A stretch of DNA of 64,000 nt from JBOGUF01 sp050696075 (GCA_050696075.1 JBOGUF010000191.1:1-64000), one strand, 5' to 3'. Positions 27,417-36,396 are shown, counted from the stretch's first letter. Translations and numbers: made by a program. The notes: generated by a model from the sequence alone, not told the origin.

Positions 27417-28712
27417 GTGTTGCGCCTCGCGCTCGTCGTAGTTATGGCGTTTGTCTCTATCTCCCTTGCCGCGCTTCCCTCCGTGGCAGAGATGGCAAGC
27501 AACTTCGAGGTCGTCGGCCGGCACGACTTGAACGCGCGCGGCATGAACGCGGGGATGGCGATTGCTGGCGACTGCGGCTACGTCGGCAGCCGTAGCGGCG
27601 AACAAGGCAGCCTCATCCTCGATTTGAGCGACCCGGCCGCACCGCGGGTCGCGGGCGAGATACCGCATCACGTCGGCAGCACGATGCGTGAGTTGCGCGC
27701 GGTTGCCGCGCTCGATCTGCTGGTGGTGCTCAACTACCGGCTCAACCCCTTTTCGCTTTCACCGAATAGCCTCGACCTCTACGACGTTTCCGACTGCGCG
27801 GCGCCGATTGCGCGCGGAAGCGTTAACTTCGGCGACGCGCTGCCGCATGAGTTCTTCCTCTGGGTCGACCCGGCCAGAGAGCGCCAGGGCCGCGTTCTGG
27901 CCTACGTCGCGATGTGGGGCTTTGCGCCAAACCTGCGGGTGATCGACTTGACCGATCCATCGGCGCCGGCGGAGGTCGCGACCTGGGACGCGCTCGATGA
28001 CGCAGGCGTGCCTTCGCGCATCCATTCGTTGACCGTCTCGGAGGACGGCAGCCGGGCGTACCTGGCCGATTGGAGCAACGGCCTGATGGTGCTCGATACG
28101 TCGAATCTGGCCACAGATCAGGTGGACGCCGCGCCGCGTCTGCTGACGCCGCCCGCGGCCTGGCTCTACCTGCCAGGCGGCAACCTCCACAGCGCGGTGA
28201 AAATCCCTGGTGAGGAAGTGGTGGTGACGACCCAAGAAATCTATGGGCCGGGAACGTGCCCCTATGGGCGGCTGCATGTCGTCGACGTCTCCGACCCGGC
28301 CGCGCCGGTCGTGGCCGGCGCATACGGCATCGCCGAGAACGACCCCGCGGCCTGTGGCGCCACTGCCGCGCTCGACGGCGCCTTCACCACCCATAATCCG
28401 ACCGTGCGCGAAGGCATCGCCTTCGCCACCTGGTATGCCGGTGGATTGCGGGCGGTCGATCTGCGCGACCCGGCGGTGCCCGCGGAGGCCGGCGTCTTCG
28501 TCCCCGATCCGCTGCCTGCCGTTGCGGCGGACGACTTCTCCCTCGGATCGTATGCGGTTCGGATGTGGAGTTCGCCGATCATCCGTGATGGGTTGATCTA
28601 TGTCGTCGACATTCGGAATGGCCTCTATGTCTTGCGGTACACGGGGCCAAATGCCGACGCGATCGAGCGGATCGACTTCGCGGAAGGAAATGCCTGGGCG
28701 GACGGCGATTAG
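27417..28712 (+). CDS. Secreted LVIVD-repeat (beta-propeller-like) protein
   Basis: A 431-aa exported protein. A signal peptide (VLRLALVVVMAFVSISLAAL) precedes repeated blades such as LILDLSDPAAPRVAG, VIDLTDPSAPAEVA, VVDVSDPAAPVVAG and AVDLRDPAVPAEAG, the LVIVD repeat signature. Probably a binding or scaffold protein on the cell surface; no catalytic site is evident. Start GTG 27417 has GGAGG seven bases before it; the longest frame begins 39 codons earlier, inside a hairpin. Its stop codon overlaps the stop of the convergent permease gene. Confidence 0.85.
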   Translation: MLRLALVVVMAFVSISLAALPSVAEMASNFEVVGRHDLNARGMNAGMAIAGDCGYVGSRSGEQGSLILDLSDPAAPRVAGEIPHHVGSTMRELRAVAALDLLVVLNYRLNPFSLSPNSLDLYDVSDCAAPIARGSVNFGDALPHEFFLWVDPARERQGRVLAYVAMWGFAPNLRVIDLTDPSAPAEVATWDALDDAGVPSRIHSLTVSEDGSRAYLADWSNGLMVLDTSNLATDQVDAAPRLLTPPAAWLYLPGGNLHSAVKIPGEEVVVTTQEIYGPGTCPYGRLHVVDVSDPAAPVVAGAYGIAENDPAACGATAALDGAFTTHNPTVREGIAFATWYAGGLRAVDLRDPAVPAEAGVFVPDPLPAVAADDFSLGSYAVRMWSSPIIRDGLIYVVDIRNGLYVLRYTGPNADAIERIDFAEGNAWADGD

Positions 28713-29659
28713 GATGCCGCGGTCCGCTCCGCTTGATTGCGGTCCGGCGCCGAGGCGGTGAGGTGACCGGGTGTGTCCTCATCGCGGAAGATGTCCCGCT
28801 CCGGGTGCGGGAAGTGCAAGCGGCGGCGGACGGCGACGGTGGCGATGCCTGTCCGTGGAGCAAAGAGGAATGCGATGACAAACAATCCCGTCGCGACGAG
28901 TACGACGCTGGCGCCCGAGGCGATCCCGAGGTAATAGGAGAGATAGAGCCCGATCACGCCGGAAGCGGCGCCGATGGCCGCCGAAAGGAAGATCAAGACC
29001 CGCAGCCGGTCGGTGAGGAGGCGAGCGGTGGCAGCGGGCGTGACGAGCATGGCCAGGACCAGGATATTGCCGACTGTCTGAAGCGAGATCACGATGGCCA
29101 GGGAGAGGAGAATGAGAAAGAGTTGGTCGACGAACCAAAGGTTGAGCCCAGTTGCCTGACCGAAGGTGCGGTCGAAGGCGATGATGGTGAATTCGCGGCG
29201 AAAGAATGCCAGCACGCCGAGGACCAACACGCCGACGGCCGCGGTCAGGTAGAGGTCGTTGCGCGAGACGCCGAGAATCGAGCCGAGCAGGAACGAGGCG
29301 AGGTCCTTCGTGTAGGTGCGCTGGGCCGAGATCAGCGCGATGCCGAGGGCGAACCCGCCGGCGAATAGAACGCCGATGGCGGTGTCATTGGTTAGGCGGG
29401 AGTGTTGACTGACTGCCCCGATGCCGAGCGAGACGAGGACCGCGGCCACGAGCGCGCCAATCAGAAAATTGCCGCCAAGGACGTAGGCAATGACGACGCC
29501 AGGGAAGATCGCGTGGGCCAAGGCGTCGCCCATGAAGGCCATGCCGCGCAGGATGACGAAGCTGCCGACCACGCCGCAGATGACGCCGACAAGCATGATC
29601 GCCACGAATGCGTTCTGCATGAAGGTGTGCTGGACCGGATCGGTCAGCCAGTCGATCAT
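28709..29659 (-). CDS. Metal ABC transporter permease (ZnuB/MntB family)
   Basis: A 316-aa permease with eight or nine membrane helices (LVGVICGVVGSFVILRGMAF; AFLFAPRTG near the end) of the ABC-3 family importing Mn, Zn or Fe. ATG 29659 overlaps the ATPase stop by ATGA; the 166 codons before it in the same frame are a shadow of the ATPase gene. Last gene of the fur-regulated metal uptake unit. Confidence 0.93.
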   Translation of the reverse strand: MIDWLTDPVQHTFMQNAFVAIMLVGVICGVVGSFVILRGMAFMGDALAHAIFPGVVIAYVLGGNFLIGALVAAVLVSLGIGAVSQHSRLTNDTAIGVLFAGGFALGIALISAQRTYTKDLASFLLGSILGVSRNDLYLTAAVGVLVLGVLAFFRREFTIIAFDRTFGQATGLNLWFVDQLFLILLSLAIVISLQTVGNILVLAMLVTPAATARLLTDRLRVLIFLSAAIGAASGVIGLYLSYYLGIASGASVVLVATGLFVIAFLFAPRTGIATVAVRRRLHFPHPERDIFRDEDTPGHLTASAPDRNQAERTAAS

Positions 29660-30453
29660 GCCCGCGCCCCCGGCTCTCCGCCCAGGTCGAACGGCACGAT
29701 GGCTTCGCCGCCGAAGGTCGCGAGCAAGTTGGCCGCGGTCAACGTGGACCGCGGCGGGCCGGTGGCTACCAGCCGCCGGTTGAGCAGAACGATTCGGTCG
29801 GAGGACTTGGCCGCCCGCGTCAGGTCGTGGGAGGCGTAGACGATCGTCTTTCCTTCCTGGCGAAGTTGCTCGAAGAGTCCAACCAGCAGTTCTTGGGTCG
29901 GCACGTCGACGCCGGAGAATGGCTCGTCGAGAAGGTAGACATCGCCCTGTTGGAGGAGCGCGCGGGCCAGGAAGACTCGCTGCTGCTGGCCGCCAGAGAG
30001 AGCGCCGATCTGTACGCTGGCGAACCGGCCCATTCCGACTTGATCGAGCGCGGCCAAGGCTCTGTTGTTTTCGTCCAAGCCGAACGGCAGCCAGCGGGAG
30101 CGCCGATTGGCGCGGGCGAGCAGTGTCACGTCGAGGACGCTGACCGGGAAGGTCCAATCAACGGACGTGCGCTGCGGCACATAGACGACCCTGGGCGTGG
30201 GACGCGAGACCGGTATGCCGTCGAATTGGACCTGGCCGTGGGTTGGCGGCAGCATGCCGGCAAGCACCTTCAGCAGCGTGCTCTTGCCGGCGCCGTTCGG
30301 CCCGACGAGGCTCGTCGTTTCCTCCGCGGCGAACGCCAGGCTGACGTCTTCCAGCGCCGAGCGGTCCTCGAAGTGGACGCTCAACTCGTCCGTTTCAAGT
30401 CGGAGACGGGCACGACCGGCCTCTGATTCGACGGTGGCCGCGTAACCTTCCAT
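29656..30453 (-). CDS. Metal ABC transporter ATPase (ZnuC/MntA family)
   Basis: A 265-aa ATPase with Walker A GPNGAGKST, signature LSGGQQQR, Walker B YLLDEPFSGVD and switch SHD. The segment RTSVDWTFPVSVLDV is typical of Mn/Fe importers of this family, which slightly favours manganese or iron over zinc. It starts six bases after the binding-protein stop. Confidence 0.93.
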   Translation of the reverse strand: MEGYAATVESEAGRARLRLETDELSVHFEDRSALEDVSLAFAAEETTSLVGPNGAGKSTLLKVLAGMLPPTHGQVQFDGIPVSRPTPRVVYVPQRTSVDWTFPVSVLDVTLLARANRRSRWLPFGLDENNRALAALDQVGMGRFASVQIGALSGGQQQRVFLARALLQQGDVYLLDEPFSGVDVPTQELLVGLFEQLRQEGKTIVYASHDLTRAAKSSDRIVLLNRRLVATGPPRSTLTAANLLATFGGEAIVPFDLGGEPGARA

Positions 30454-30459
30454 CGATCG

Positions 30460-31470
30460 CTACCGTAAGGCTTCGACGATGAGCCGGGTATCTGTCTGCA
30501 TCAAGCCGATGTAGGTGTCCGCGCCGGAGTCCTCGTCGCCCAAGCTGTCGGTGTAGAGGTCGTCGACGATCGCGATGCCGGCTTCCGCCGCCAGTTTCGC
30601 GGCGAGTTCCGGGTTGGTCGTGGTCTCGGCGAAGATGGCCGGGACTTGTGCCTCGGCGATCAGATCGAGGAGCGCGGCGATGTCCCGCGCCGACGCCTCG
30701 GTCCGGGTGTCGAGGCCCGGAATGACGGTGCCGACAATCTCGAGGCCGTACCGTTCGGCATAGTAGCGCAGCGCGTCGTGGTTGGTGACCATTTTGCGCC
30801 GATCGGCGGGGATCAAGGCGATGCGTTCGGCGATCGCGGCGTCGAGTTGGTCGAGGTTGGCTTGATAGGTCGCCAGTCGTGCCTCGTAGGCGGTGGCGCC
30901 GTCCGGGTCGAGCGCGCCGAGGTCGGCGGCGATGCTGGCGACCATCGTCTTGACCCGCGTGGGGTCGAACCAGACGTGCGGGTCGCCCTCGGCGAACTCC
31001 TCCTCATCAGAAGCGATCGTCTCGATGTCGCGGGTGACGACGAAGACCTCGGCTTCGCTGCCGGCGTTGTCGATGAGGGAGTTCGACCACGCGTCGAGAT
31101 GCAATCCGTGGACGAAGACCGCGTCGGCCTCCTCGACCTTGACGAGATCCTCCGGCGCGGGCTCGAAGTCGTGGGGGTCGGCGTTGGCCGGCAAGAGCGA
31201 CTCGACCGCGACCCGCTCGCCCCCGATCTGGGCGACGAGGTCGGCGATGATGCCCGTAGTTGCGACCACGTTGAGCGGACCTTCGTCGCGTGGCAGCGCG
31301 GCCGGCAGCGGCGCGGGTTCGGGGAAGGGTGGGAAGTCGTCGGCCGCCGGAGACGCCTGCTCCCGCGCGAACGTGGCTCCGGACGTCGCCAGCGTCGCCG
31401 CGATGAGTGCGACCGCAAGGGCAGTCCAGGCTGTCCGAGTCTTGCTGTTGCGAAGAGAACGAACAACCAT
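30460..31470 (-). CDS. Metal ABC transporter substrate-binding protein (ZnuA/MntC family)
   Basis: A 336-aa exported binding protein. Metal ligands expected in this family are seen at NADPHDFEP, GDPHVWFDP, a Glu in FAETTTNPELA and an Asp near the end (DDLYTDSLGDEDSGADTY). There is no His-rich loop, which is common in Zn-specific members, so Mn or Fe is possible. ATG 31470 was chosen because AGGAGGT lies ten bases before it; the upstream GTG is too close to that site. No lipobox Cys is seen. Confidence 0.92.
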   Translation of the reverse strand: MVVRSLRNSKTRTAWTALAVALIAATLATSGATFAREQASPAADDFPPFPEPAPLPAALPRDEGPLNVVATTGIIADLVAQIGGERVAVESLLPANADPHDFEPAPEDLVKVEEADAVFVHGLHLDAWSNSLIDNAGSEAEVFVVTRDIETIASDEEEFAEGDPHVWFDPTRVKTMVASIAADLGALDPDGATAYEARLATYQANLDQLDAAIAERIALIPADRRKMVTNHDALRYYAERYGLEIVGTVIPGLDTRTEASARDIAALLDLIAEAQVPAIFAETTTNPELAAKLAAEAGIAIVDDLYTDSLGDEDSGADTYIGLMQTDTRLIVEALR

Positions 31471-31562
31471 CGTGCCCACGACCTCCTACCCGTATACAGT
31501 GTGCCAAATGTGTCGACGTTCAAAGACGCTCCGCACCGGCCGCGCCCTCGATGCCGGACCGC

Positions 31563-31594
31563 ACGGTAGCATGTATTGAGACGATGTGTCAATA
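31563..31594 (-). promoter_or_regulatory. Metal-importer promoter with overlapping palindromic operator
   Basis: On the minus strand TTGACA (31592-31587) and TACCGT (31568-31563) form a -35/-10 pair with an 18-base spacer. The -35 sits inside the 21-base palindrome TATTGA-N9-TCAATA (31574-31594), whose core TGA-N9-TCA has the 15-base spacing of Fur-family boxes. It lies two bases past the fur stop and about 100 bases upstream of the binding-protein gene. Confidence 0.65.
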
Positions 31595-31596
31595 AC

Positions 31597-32058
31597 TCAG
31601 GGAAACGAGCGGGCGATGACGGCGACGGCGCCCTCTTGGCAGGTCGGGCAGACGCCGAAGACCTCCAGGTGATGACCGTGGATGGAGAAGTCGGTATCGC
31701 GCACCAGATCGGTGACCAGCTCGTCGACTGGGCAGCGGGTAAAGGCCACCGTTGTGCCACATTCGGAGCAGACGAGGTGGTGGCGGTGGCCGGGGATGCC
31801 GACGACATAAGCAGGATGACCGCCCGGTTGCAGAAGCCGGGTCAGGACGTCGACCGAAGCGAGGATTTCGAGCGTGCGGTAGATAGTGGCGCGACCGATG
31901 TCCGGTAGCTCCGCGACGAGTTGCTCGGCGGAGAAGGGGCGATGGCGACGCAAGACCGCGGCGACGACGTCGCGCCGCGGCCCCGTGAGCCGGTAGCCGT
32001 GGTCCATGAGCAATTCGCTGACGTCGTGTGCGGTGATCGGGGCAGTGGCCGTATCCAT
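31597..32058 (-). CDS. Fur family metalloregulator
   Basis: A 153-aa regulator with the family winged helix (YRLTGPRRDVVAAVL, IGRATIYRTLEIL), the HRHHLVCSECG metal/zinc region and a second CPTC pair that completes a structural zinc site. It could sense Fe, Mn, Zn or peroxide. Given the importer downstream and the palindrome just after its stop, it most likely represses that importer when metal is plentiful. Confidence 0.93.
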   Translation of the reverse strand: MDTATAPITAHDVSELLMDHGYRLTGPRRDVVAAVLRRHRPFSAEQLVAELPDIGRATIYRTLEILASVDVLTRLLQPGGHPAYVVGIPGHRHHLVCSECGTTVAFTRCPVDELVTDLVRDTDFSIHGHHLEVFGVCPTCQEGAVAVIARSFP

Positions 32059-32161
32059 GCCGGAAAGGGTAGCACAGCCGTTCCACCGGCCCTCGAGATG
32101 TCCGGCGTGGGATAATGGACCGTTGATTTGGAGTGGATAAGCCGACTGAGTCGAGGGACAG

Positions 32162-34228
32162 ATGGTCAGTTCACTAACGGTGGACCGAAAGACGCGCCGT
32201 GTCAGCGGATCGCTTTCGGTCAGACTTTTCTGGGCGGTTCTGGCGCTGACCGGTGCTGTGGCGATGGCGCCAATCGGCGCCCCGGTCGAGGCGTCTACCC
32301 AGGCGAGCCGTGCGGTCGTCTGGGACCAGTACGACGTCTCCCTGACGCTCCGGCCGGATGGATCCTACCGGGTCATCGAACGGATGGTTGTCAACTTCCA
32401 GGGCGGTCCCTTTACCTTCGGCAACGCGGCGATCCCACGCGAACGCGTCGACGGCATCAATAACGTCGGCATCACCGAGGCCACGGCGGACGGCGACGTC
32501 GCCTACGACCCGGTTGACTGGGATGACTTCGAGCGAGCGCCGGGAACCTATACCGCAACCCTGACCAATACCGAGATTCGGATCGAGTGGGGTTTTGCAT
32601 CGACGACCAACGAGCAGCGAATCTTCCTCCTCTCGTATGACGTGTACGGCGCGCTTCGGGTCTATTTGGACAACGACCCACCCAATCAGCAAATCTGGTG
32701 GACGGCGATCGGCCGTGACGTGACCGAGATCGCGCCGGTGCGACAATCAACGGTGACGGTGACGTTGCCGCTGCCGGTGCCGCTCGATCAGGTGCAGATC
32801 GGCGAGGCGGGCGAAGAGGACCCGGCCGACTACACGGACGACGGGCAGGTATTCACCTGGCAACGCACGAGCCTGGGGGCCGGCGACTCCTTCGAGGTAC
32901 GCGTCCAGTTCCCGCTGATTATCAATGCCGCGGCGCCGTCGTGGCAGCAAGAGGATGACGAACGCCGGCGGCAGGACGAGGAGGACGAAGAACGCGGCGC
33001 GATTCTCAACCTCATGTTCCTCGGCATCGCCATGGCCTCGACCGTCCTCGGCGGCGTCGGCGTCTACGGGCTGTGGTACACCCGCGGCCGTGATCCGCAA
33101 GTCGGCCCCGTCGCCGACTTCCTGCCGACGCCGCCGGACGATCTTTCGCCCGGCGCCGCGGGGGTGCTGGTGGATGAAGTGGCGCACGAGCGCGATGTCG
33201 TGGCGACGCTGGTTGACCTGGGCAATCGAGGCGTCATCAAGATCGACGAGGTCGTCGAGGAAGGCATCCTGGGCTTTGGCGGTGGGCGTGACTTCAACCT
33301 GCGCCTGGAGAAGGCAGACGCCGAGCTCTCGCGCTACGAGCGCGCGCTGGTGGAAACGCTCTTCGGCCTGACGCCGAAGGCCGGCGAGGACGTGAAGCTC
33401 AGCACCGTCAAGAGCCGATTCACTGAGGCGCAAGAAACGATCAAGAACCACCTCTACGAGGAGCTGGTGAAGCGGGGGTACTTCCCCACGTCGCCGGAGA
33501 AGACGCGCACGACCTATAAGAACATTGGTGTTGCCGCGCTGGTGATTCTCGGCATCGGCGGTTGGACGGTGATCAGCGCGATCGCGGAAATCGCGCCGCT
33601 GATTTGGCTGGTCTTCTCGGTCTTCTTTGTGCTTGCGATCGCGCTGGTGCTGACGTCCAGTGCGATGCCACGCAAGTCACTGGCGGGCGCCGAGTCGGCG
33701 GCGAAGTGGCGCGCCTTCCGCCGCTATCTGGAAGATATCGATCGCTACGAGAAACTGGACGAGGCAAAGGGCATCTTCGACAAGTACCTGCCCTACGCCA
33801 TCGCGTTCGACCTGGAGCAAAGCTGGGTGCGCAAGTTCGCCGGCGTCGGCGCGGAGGCGCCCTCGTGGTATGGCGGACCCGGCGGTTGGGTGGGTGACGC
33901 CTATCCCCGGCGGGGTCCGCGCCGGCGCGGACCCGTCATTTTCGACGGCGGCTACGGGCCGGGCTGGGGTGGTTCCGGCGGCAGCGGAGGTGGCCCAGAC
34001 TTCGACCTACCGGACATGCCTGATCTGCAAGATACGAGCGACCGTGCGGGCCGCTCACTGCAATCGGCCAGTGGGGGGCTGTTTGACATGCTCAACACCG
34101 CGGCCCGTACCTTCAGCGGCTTCAGCGGCGGCTCACGCCGCGGCGGCGGCTGGGGCGGCAGCCGTGGCTTCGGCGGCGGCGGCTCCCGCGGTGGCTCCTC
34201 GGGCGGCGGCTCGCGTGGATTTGGATGA
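32162..34228 (+). CDS. DUF2207 membrane protein with Gly-rich tail
   Basis: A 688-aa membrane protein of unknown function. A signal/anchor (about 20-45), an external DUF2207 domain (about 50-255), one membrane helix (IAMASTVLGGVGVYGLWY), a cytoplasmic region, two more helices (about 455-500) and a C-terminal tail of Gly/Ser/Arg repeats (GGGWGGSRGFGGGG). The layout is that of DUF2207 proteins found in many Gram-positive-like envelopes. The ribosome site is GAGGGA just upstream. Confidence 0.9.
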   Translation: MVSSLTVDRKTRRVSGSLSVRLFWAVLALTGAVAMAPIGAPVEASTQASRAVVWDQYDVSLTLRPDGSYRVIERMVVNFQGGPFTFGNAAIPRERVDGINNVGITEATADGDVAYDPVDWDDFERAPGTYTATLTNTEIRIEWGFASTTNEQRIFLLSYDVYGALRVYLDNDPPNQQIWWTAIGRDVTEIAPVRQSTVTVTLPLPVPLDQVQIGEAGEEDPADYTDDGQVFTWQRTSLGAGDSFEVRVQFPLIINAAAPSWQQEDDERRRQDEEDEERGAILNLMFLGIAMASTVLGGVGVYGLWYTRGRDPQVGPVADFLPTPPDDLSPGAAGVLVDEVAHERDVVATLVDLGNRGVIKIDEVVEEGILGFGGGRDFNLRLEKADAELSRYERALVETLFGLTPKAGEDVKLSTVKSRFTEAQETIKNHLYEELVKRGYFPTSPEKTRTTYKNIGVAALVILGIGGWTVISAIAEIAPLIWLVFSVFFVLAIALVLTSSAMPRKSLAGAESAAKWRAFRRYLEDIDRYEKLDEAKGIFDKYLPYAIAFDLEQSWVRKFAGVGAEAPSWYGGPGGWVGDAYPRRGPRRRGPVIFDGGYGPGWGGSGGSGGGPDFDLPDMPDLQDTSDRAGRSLQSASGGLFDMLNTAARTFSGFSGGSRRGGGWGGSRGFGGGGSRGGSSGGGSRGFG

Positions 34229-34282
34229 CGAGCTCTCAGCCGTCAGCCGTCAGCCGTCAGCCGTCAGCCGTCAGCCGTCAGC
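34227..34282. repeat. Heptad repeat array abutting the DUF2207 stop
   Basis: Eight in-phase units: GACGAGC, which overlaps the TGA stop, TCTCAGC, then six CGTCAGC. It is the opposite-strand form of the GCTGACG array beside htrA. Confidence 0.9.
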
Positions 34283-34310
34283 ATGGTCACGGTGAGCCAC
34301 AGCCACTCCT

Positions 34311-34397
34311 TGTCATGCCGAGCTTGGCGAGGCATCTGACTCTCGTGAGAGACGTCGTTCATCAGGAGCAGAGCCCTCGACTTCGCTCGGGATGACG
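34311..34397. repeat. Palindromic TCATGCCGAG element
   Basis: An intergenic element whose ends, GTCATGCCGAG (34312) and CTCGGGATGAC (34386), are imperfect inverted repeats. Its internal text (CTTGGCGAGGCATCTGA, CCTCGACTTCGCTCGGGATG) is like repeats I recall from many Chloroflexota genomes. No coding capacity. Confidence 0.65.
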
Positions 34398-34419
34398 AAG
34401 GGAGGCGACTGGAATGAAA

Positions 34420-34470
34420 GCGGAAAGCGGAAAGCTGATGGCTGATGGCTGAATGCTGATTGCTCGTCGC
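34420..34470. repeat. Heptad repeat array upstream of the second C39-like gene
   Basis: Seven in-phase units: GCGGAAA twice, GCTGATG twice, GCTGAAT, GCTGATT and GCTCGTC, followed by GC. The GCTCGTCGC end matches the ends of the arrays after the L,D-transpeptidase and DUF2207 genes. Confidence 0.85.
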
Positions 34471-34570
34471 AGGACCGTGATGGTACGATAGGGGCGAGTT
34501 GGTGCTTCGTGCGCCCGCCGGGCCGGATGGCTTGCGCCCGGCGTTGGACGAATCGCCTTCGGGGGTCGAC

Positions 34571-35374
34571 ATGGTTGTCTTGCGTCCCGCGCCGGCTGTC
34601 CGATTACTGCTCGGCGCGCTCGTTCTCTTTTTCAGCGTCATTTCTTCGCTTGCATTCGCGCCCCGGTCGGCGGTCGGAACGGAGCAGGTCGTCGTCAACG
34701 GTCGCACCTACGACGCCTACATCCCGACGGCGACAAAAGAGGGGCAGTTCGAGCATTACACCTGCGAATTCGACGCGGCCTGGGTCGTTCTCGAGACCTT
34801 CGGGATCAATCTCGGGCTCGCGGAGATGCTCGCGATCGTTGGGCACGACACCAGTATCGAGCCTTACTATCAACAAACGGCGAACGGCATCGTCATCTAC
34901 GGCGGCGACGTGACGACCGCGTTTTCCGGCAACTACGCCGACAACTTCCTGGCCCGCACCACCGGCACGGCGATGTGGCCGCTCTTCGAGGATTACGGTC
35001 TCGACGTCAGCCGGGTGCAGGACCGTGAGCAGATCGAGCGAGCGCTGGAACAAGGCAAGCTGATCTGGATCAAGACGACGGTCGACTTCCAGCCGTGGAC
35101 GCCAGCGACCTGGGTAATGCCGGACGGCGACAGCTATCAAACCGTCCTCGGCAACGACCACGCCGTGGTCATCATGGGCTACAACGACCAGGGTGTCGTC
35201 ATCCGCGACGTCCTCGGCCCCACCAGTTCGAACTGGAACCGCGTCTACGAATACGAGGTTGACTGGGATACCTTCCTTTGGGCCTGGGGCTCCCACGGCA
35301 AAGACGGCCTCGCCGTTGGCCGGCCGATTCCCGAAGGCGACGGCACGGGCATCGGGTCTGTCGCGGTCGAGTGA
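34571..35374 (+). CDS. Exported C39-like (papain-fold) peptidase
   Basis: A 267-aa protein with a hydrophobic export segment (LLLGALVLFFSVISSLAFA) and a C39_2 domain: Cys in EHYTCEFDAAWV, His in LGNDHAVVIMGYND and Asp in VVIRDVLGP. It resembles the C39-like protein encoded at 23688 without the Ig-like region. ATG 34571 has GGGGGTC before it; the TTG 24 codons earlier lacks support. Its stop codon overlaps the start of the glycosyltransferase gene. Confidence 0.85.
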   Translation: MVVLRPAPAVRLLLGALVLFFSVISSLAFAPRSAVGTEQVVVNGRTYDAYIPTATKEGQFEHYTCEFDAAWVVLETFGINLGLAEMLAIVGHDTSIEPYYQQTANGIVIYGGDVTTAFSGNYADNFLARTTGTAMWPLFEDYGLDVSRVQDREQIERALEQGKLIWIKTTVDFQPWTPATWVMPDGDSYQTVLGNDHAVVIMGYNDQGVVIRDVLGPTSSNWNRVYEYEVDWDTFLWAWGSHGKDGLAVGRPIPEGDGTGIGSVAVE

Positions 35375-36153
35375 TGTGCGGTTGCCATCGGCCCCGCGCG
35401 GATGTCCTTGGTTTCCCAGTCGATCTGATGGCGCCGGATCGCGTTCGTCACGCGATCGAGCGGGCACTGGCCAACCCTTGGGACGGTCGTTGCCGCCACG
35501 TCGTTACCCTCAACCCCGAGTACGTGATGGCCGCGCGGCGCGACGCCGCGTTCGCGGCCGGCATCCGCGCGGCCGACCTGGTCACGGCCGACGGCGTCGG
35601 CGTGGCGCTGGCGATCCGGCTGGATCGACACGCACGGGCGGCGGCGTTCGGTCGAGTCACCGGCGTGGAACTCCTGGGGTGGCTGGCTGAGAAAAGCGGT
35701 CCGCTCGGCGCGCCGCTCTTCTTGATAGGCGCCGGTCCGGGCGTGTCCGAAGCGGCGGCGTCGGCATTGCGGCAGCAGCAATCCGATGCGGCAATCGCGG
35801 GTTTCTGGAGCGAGGGCACGGCCGAGCCGCAACACGACCGCGAGGCAATTGCCCGGATCGCGGCAAGCGGGGCACGGGCCGTTGCGGTCGCCTATGGGGC
35901 GCTGGGCCAAGTCTTATGGATCGAACGCAACCGCGCCGCGCTCGCCGGGGCCGGAGTCCGGCTCGCCGTTGGCGTCGGTGGCTCTTTCGACTACTGCGCC
36001 GGCCGGGTTCCCCGTGCGCCGTCAGTCGTGCAACGCCTCGGCCTCGAGTGGTTCTATCGGCTGGCGCGCGAACCATGGCGATGGCGACGGCAAGCGGTGC
36101 TGCCGCTCTTTGCGGTCTTGGTCTTGTGGGAAAGGATCAAGCGGCCGCGTTGA
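35374..36153 (+). CDS. WecG/TagA/CpsF family glycosyltransferase
   Basis: A 259-aa enzyme that transfers a sugar (ManNAc or ManNAcA in characterised members) to a lipid-linked carrier in envelope polymer synthesis. Family motifs: HVVTLNPEYVMAARRD, AADLVTADGVGV and GVGGSFDYCAGRVPRAP. A basic, hydrophobic C-terminus suggests membrane association. The ATG shares one base with the stop of the preceding C39-like gene, so the two are translationally coupled. Confidence 0.9.
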   Translation: MCGCHRPRADVLGFPVDLMAPDRVRHAIERALANPWDGRCRHVVTLNPEYVMAARRDAAFAAGIRAADLVTADGVGVALAIRLDRHARAAAFGRVTGVELLGWLAEKSGPLGAPLFLIGAGPGVSEAAASALRQQQSDAAIAGFWSEGTAEPQHDREAIARIAASGARAVAVAYGALGQVLWIERNRAALAGAGVRLAVGVGGSFDYCAGRVPRAPSVVQRLGLEWFYRLAREPWRWRRQAVLPLFAVLVLWERIKRPR

Positions 36154-36191
36154 CCGGATCGAAGCTCTCGGTCCGCCCTTACATAAATACC

Positions 36192-36203
36192 GCGTACGTA
36201 CGC
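36192..36203. repeat. 12-bp perfect palindrome GCGTACGTACGC
   Basis: A self-complementary 12-mer 39 bases after the glycosyltransferase stop. It could be a protein-binding site, but nothing else supports a role. Confidence 0.4.
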
Positions 36204-36238
36204 AAATCAATTGGCCGTTAGGCGGCGTTTGACAAGCT

Positions 36239-36396
36239 CCGTCATGCTGAGGCGACGCCGAAGCACGCCCTGAGGAACCGACGGGCATCCCCCGGCGACG
36301 CCGACCCGTCATGACGGCGATGGTGGCCTCAATCCCCGTGCCTGATGATCGGCGGTGCGCTTCGCGCGGGGATGCTTCGCTGCCTCAGCATGACGG
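36239..36396. repeat. Palindromic TCATGCTGAGGC element, about 158 bp
   Basis: CCGTCATGCTGAGGC (36239-36253) is exactly inverted at 36382-36396, and GAAGCA (36260-36265) at 36373-36378. The centre holds further GC-rich inverted segments. It fills the space between the convergent glycosyltransferase and Tat-protein genes and resembles a MITE-like or terminator-like repeat. Confidence 0.75.

Noticed and set aside
28709..30157. Treating the metal permease as a 482-aa protein
   Set aside because: The first 166 codons lie in another frame of the ATPase gene; the ATG at 29659 overlaps the ATPase stop and gives the normal permease length.
34227..34282. CRISPR-like repeat array
   Set aside because: Units are 7 bases with no spacers and there are no cas genes.
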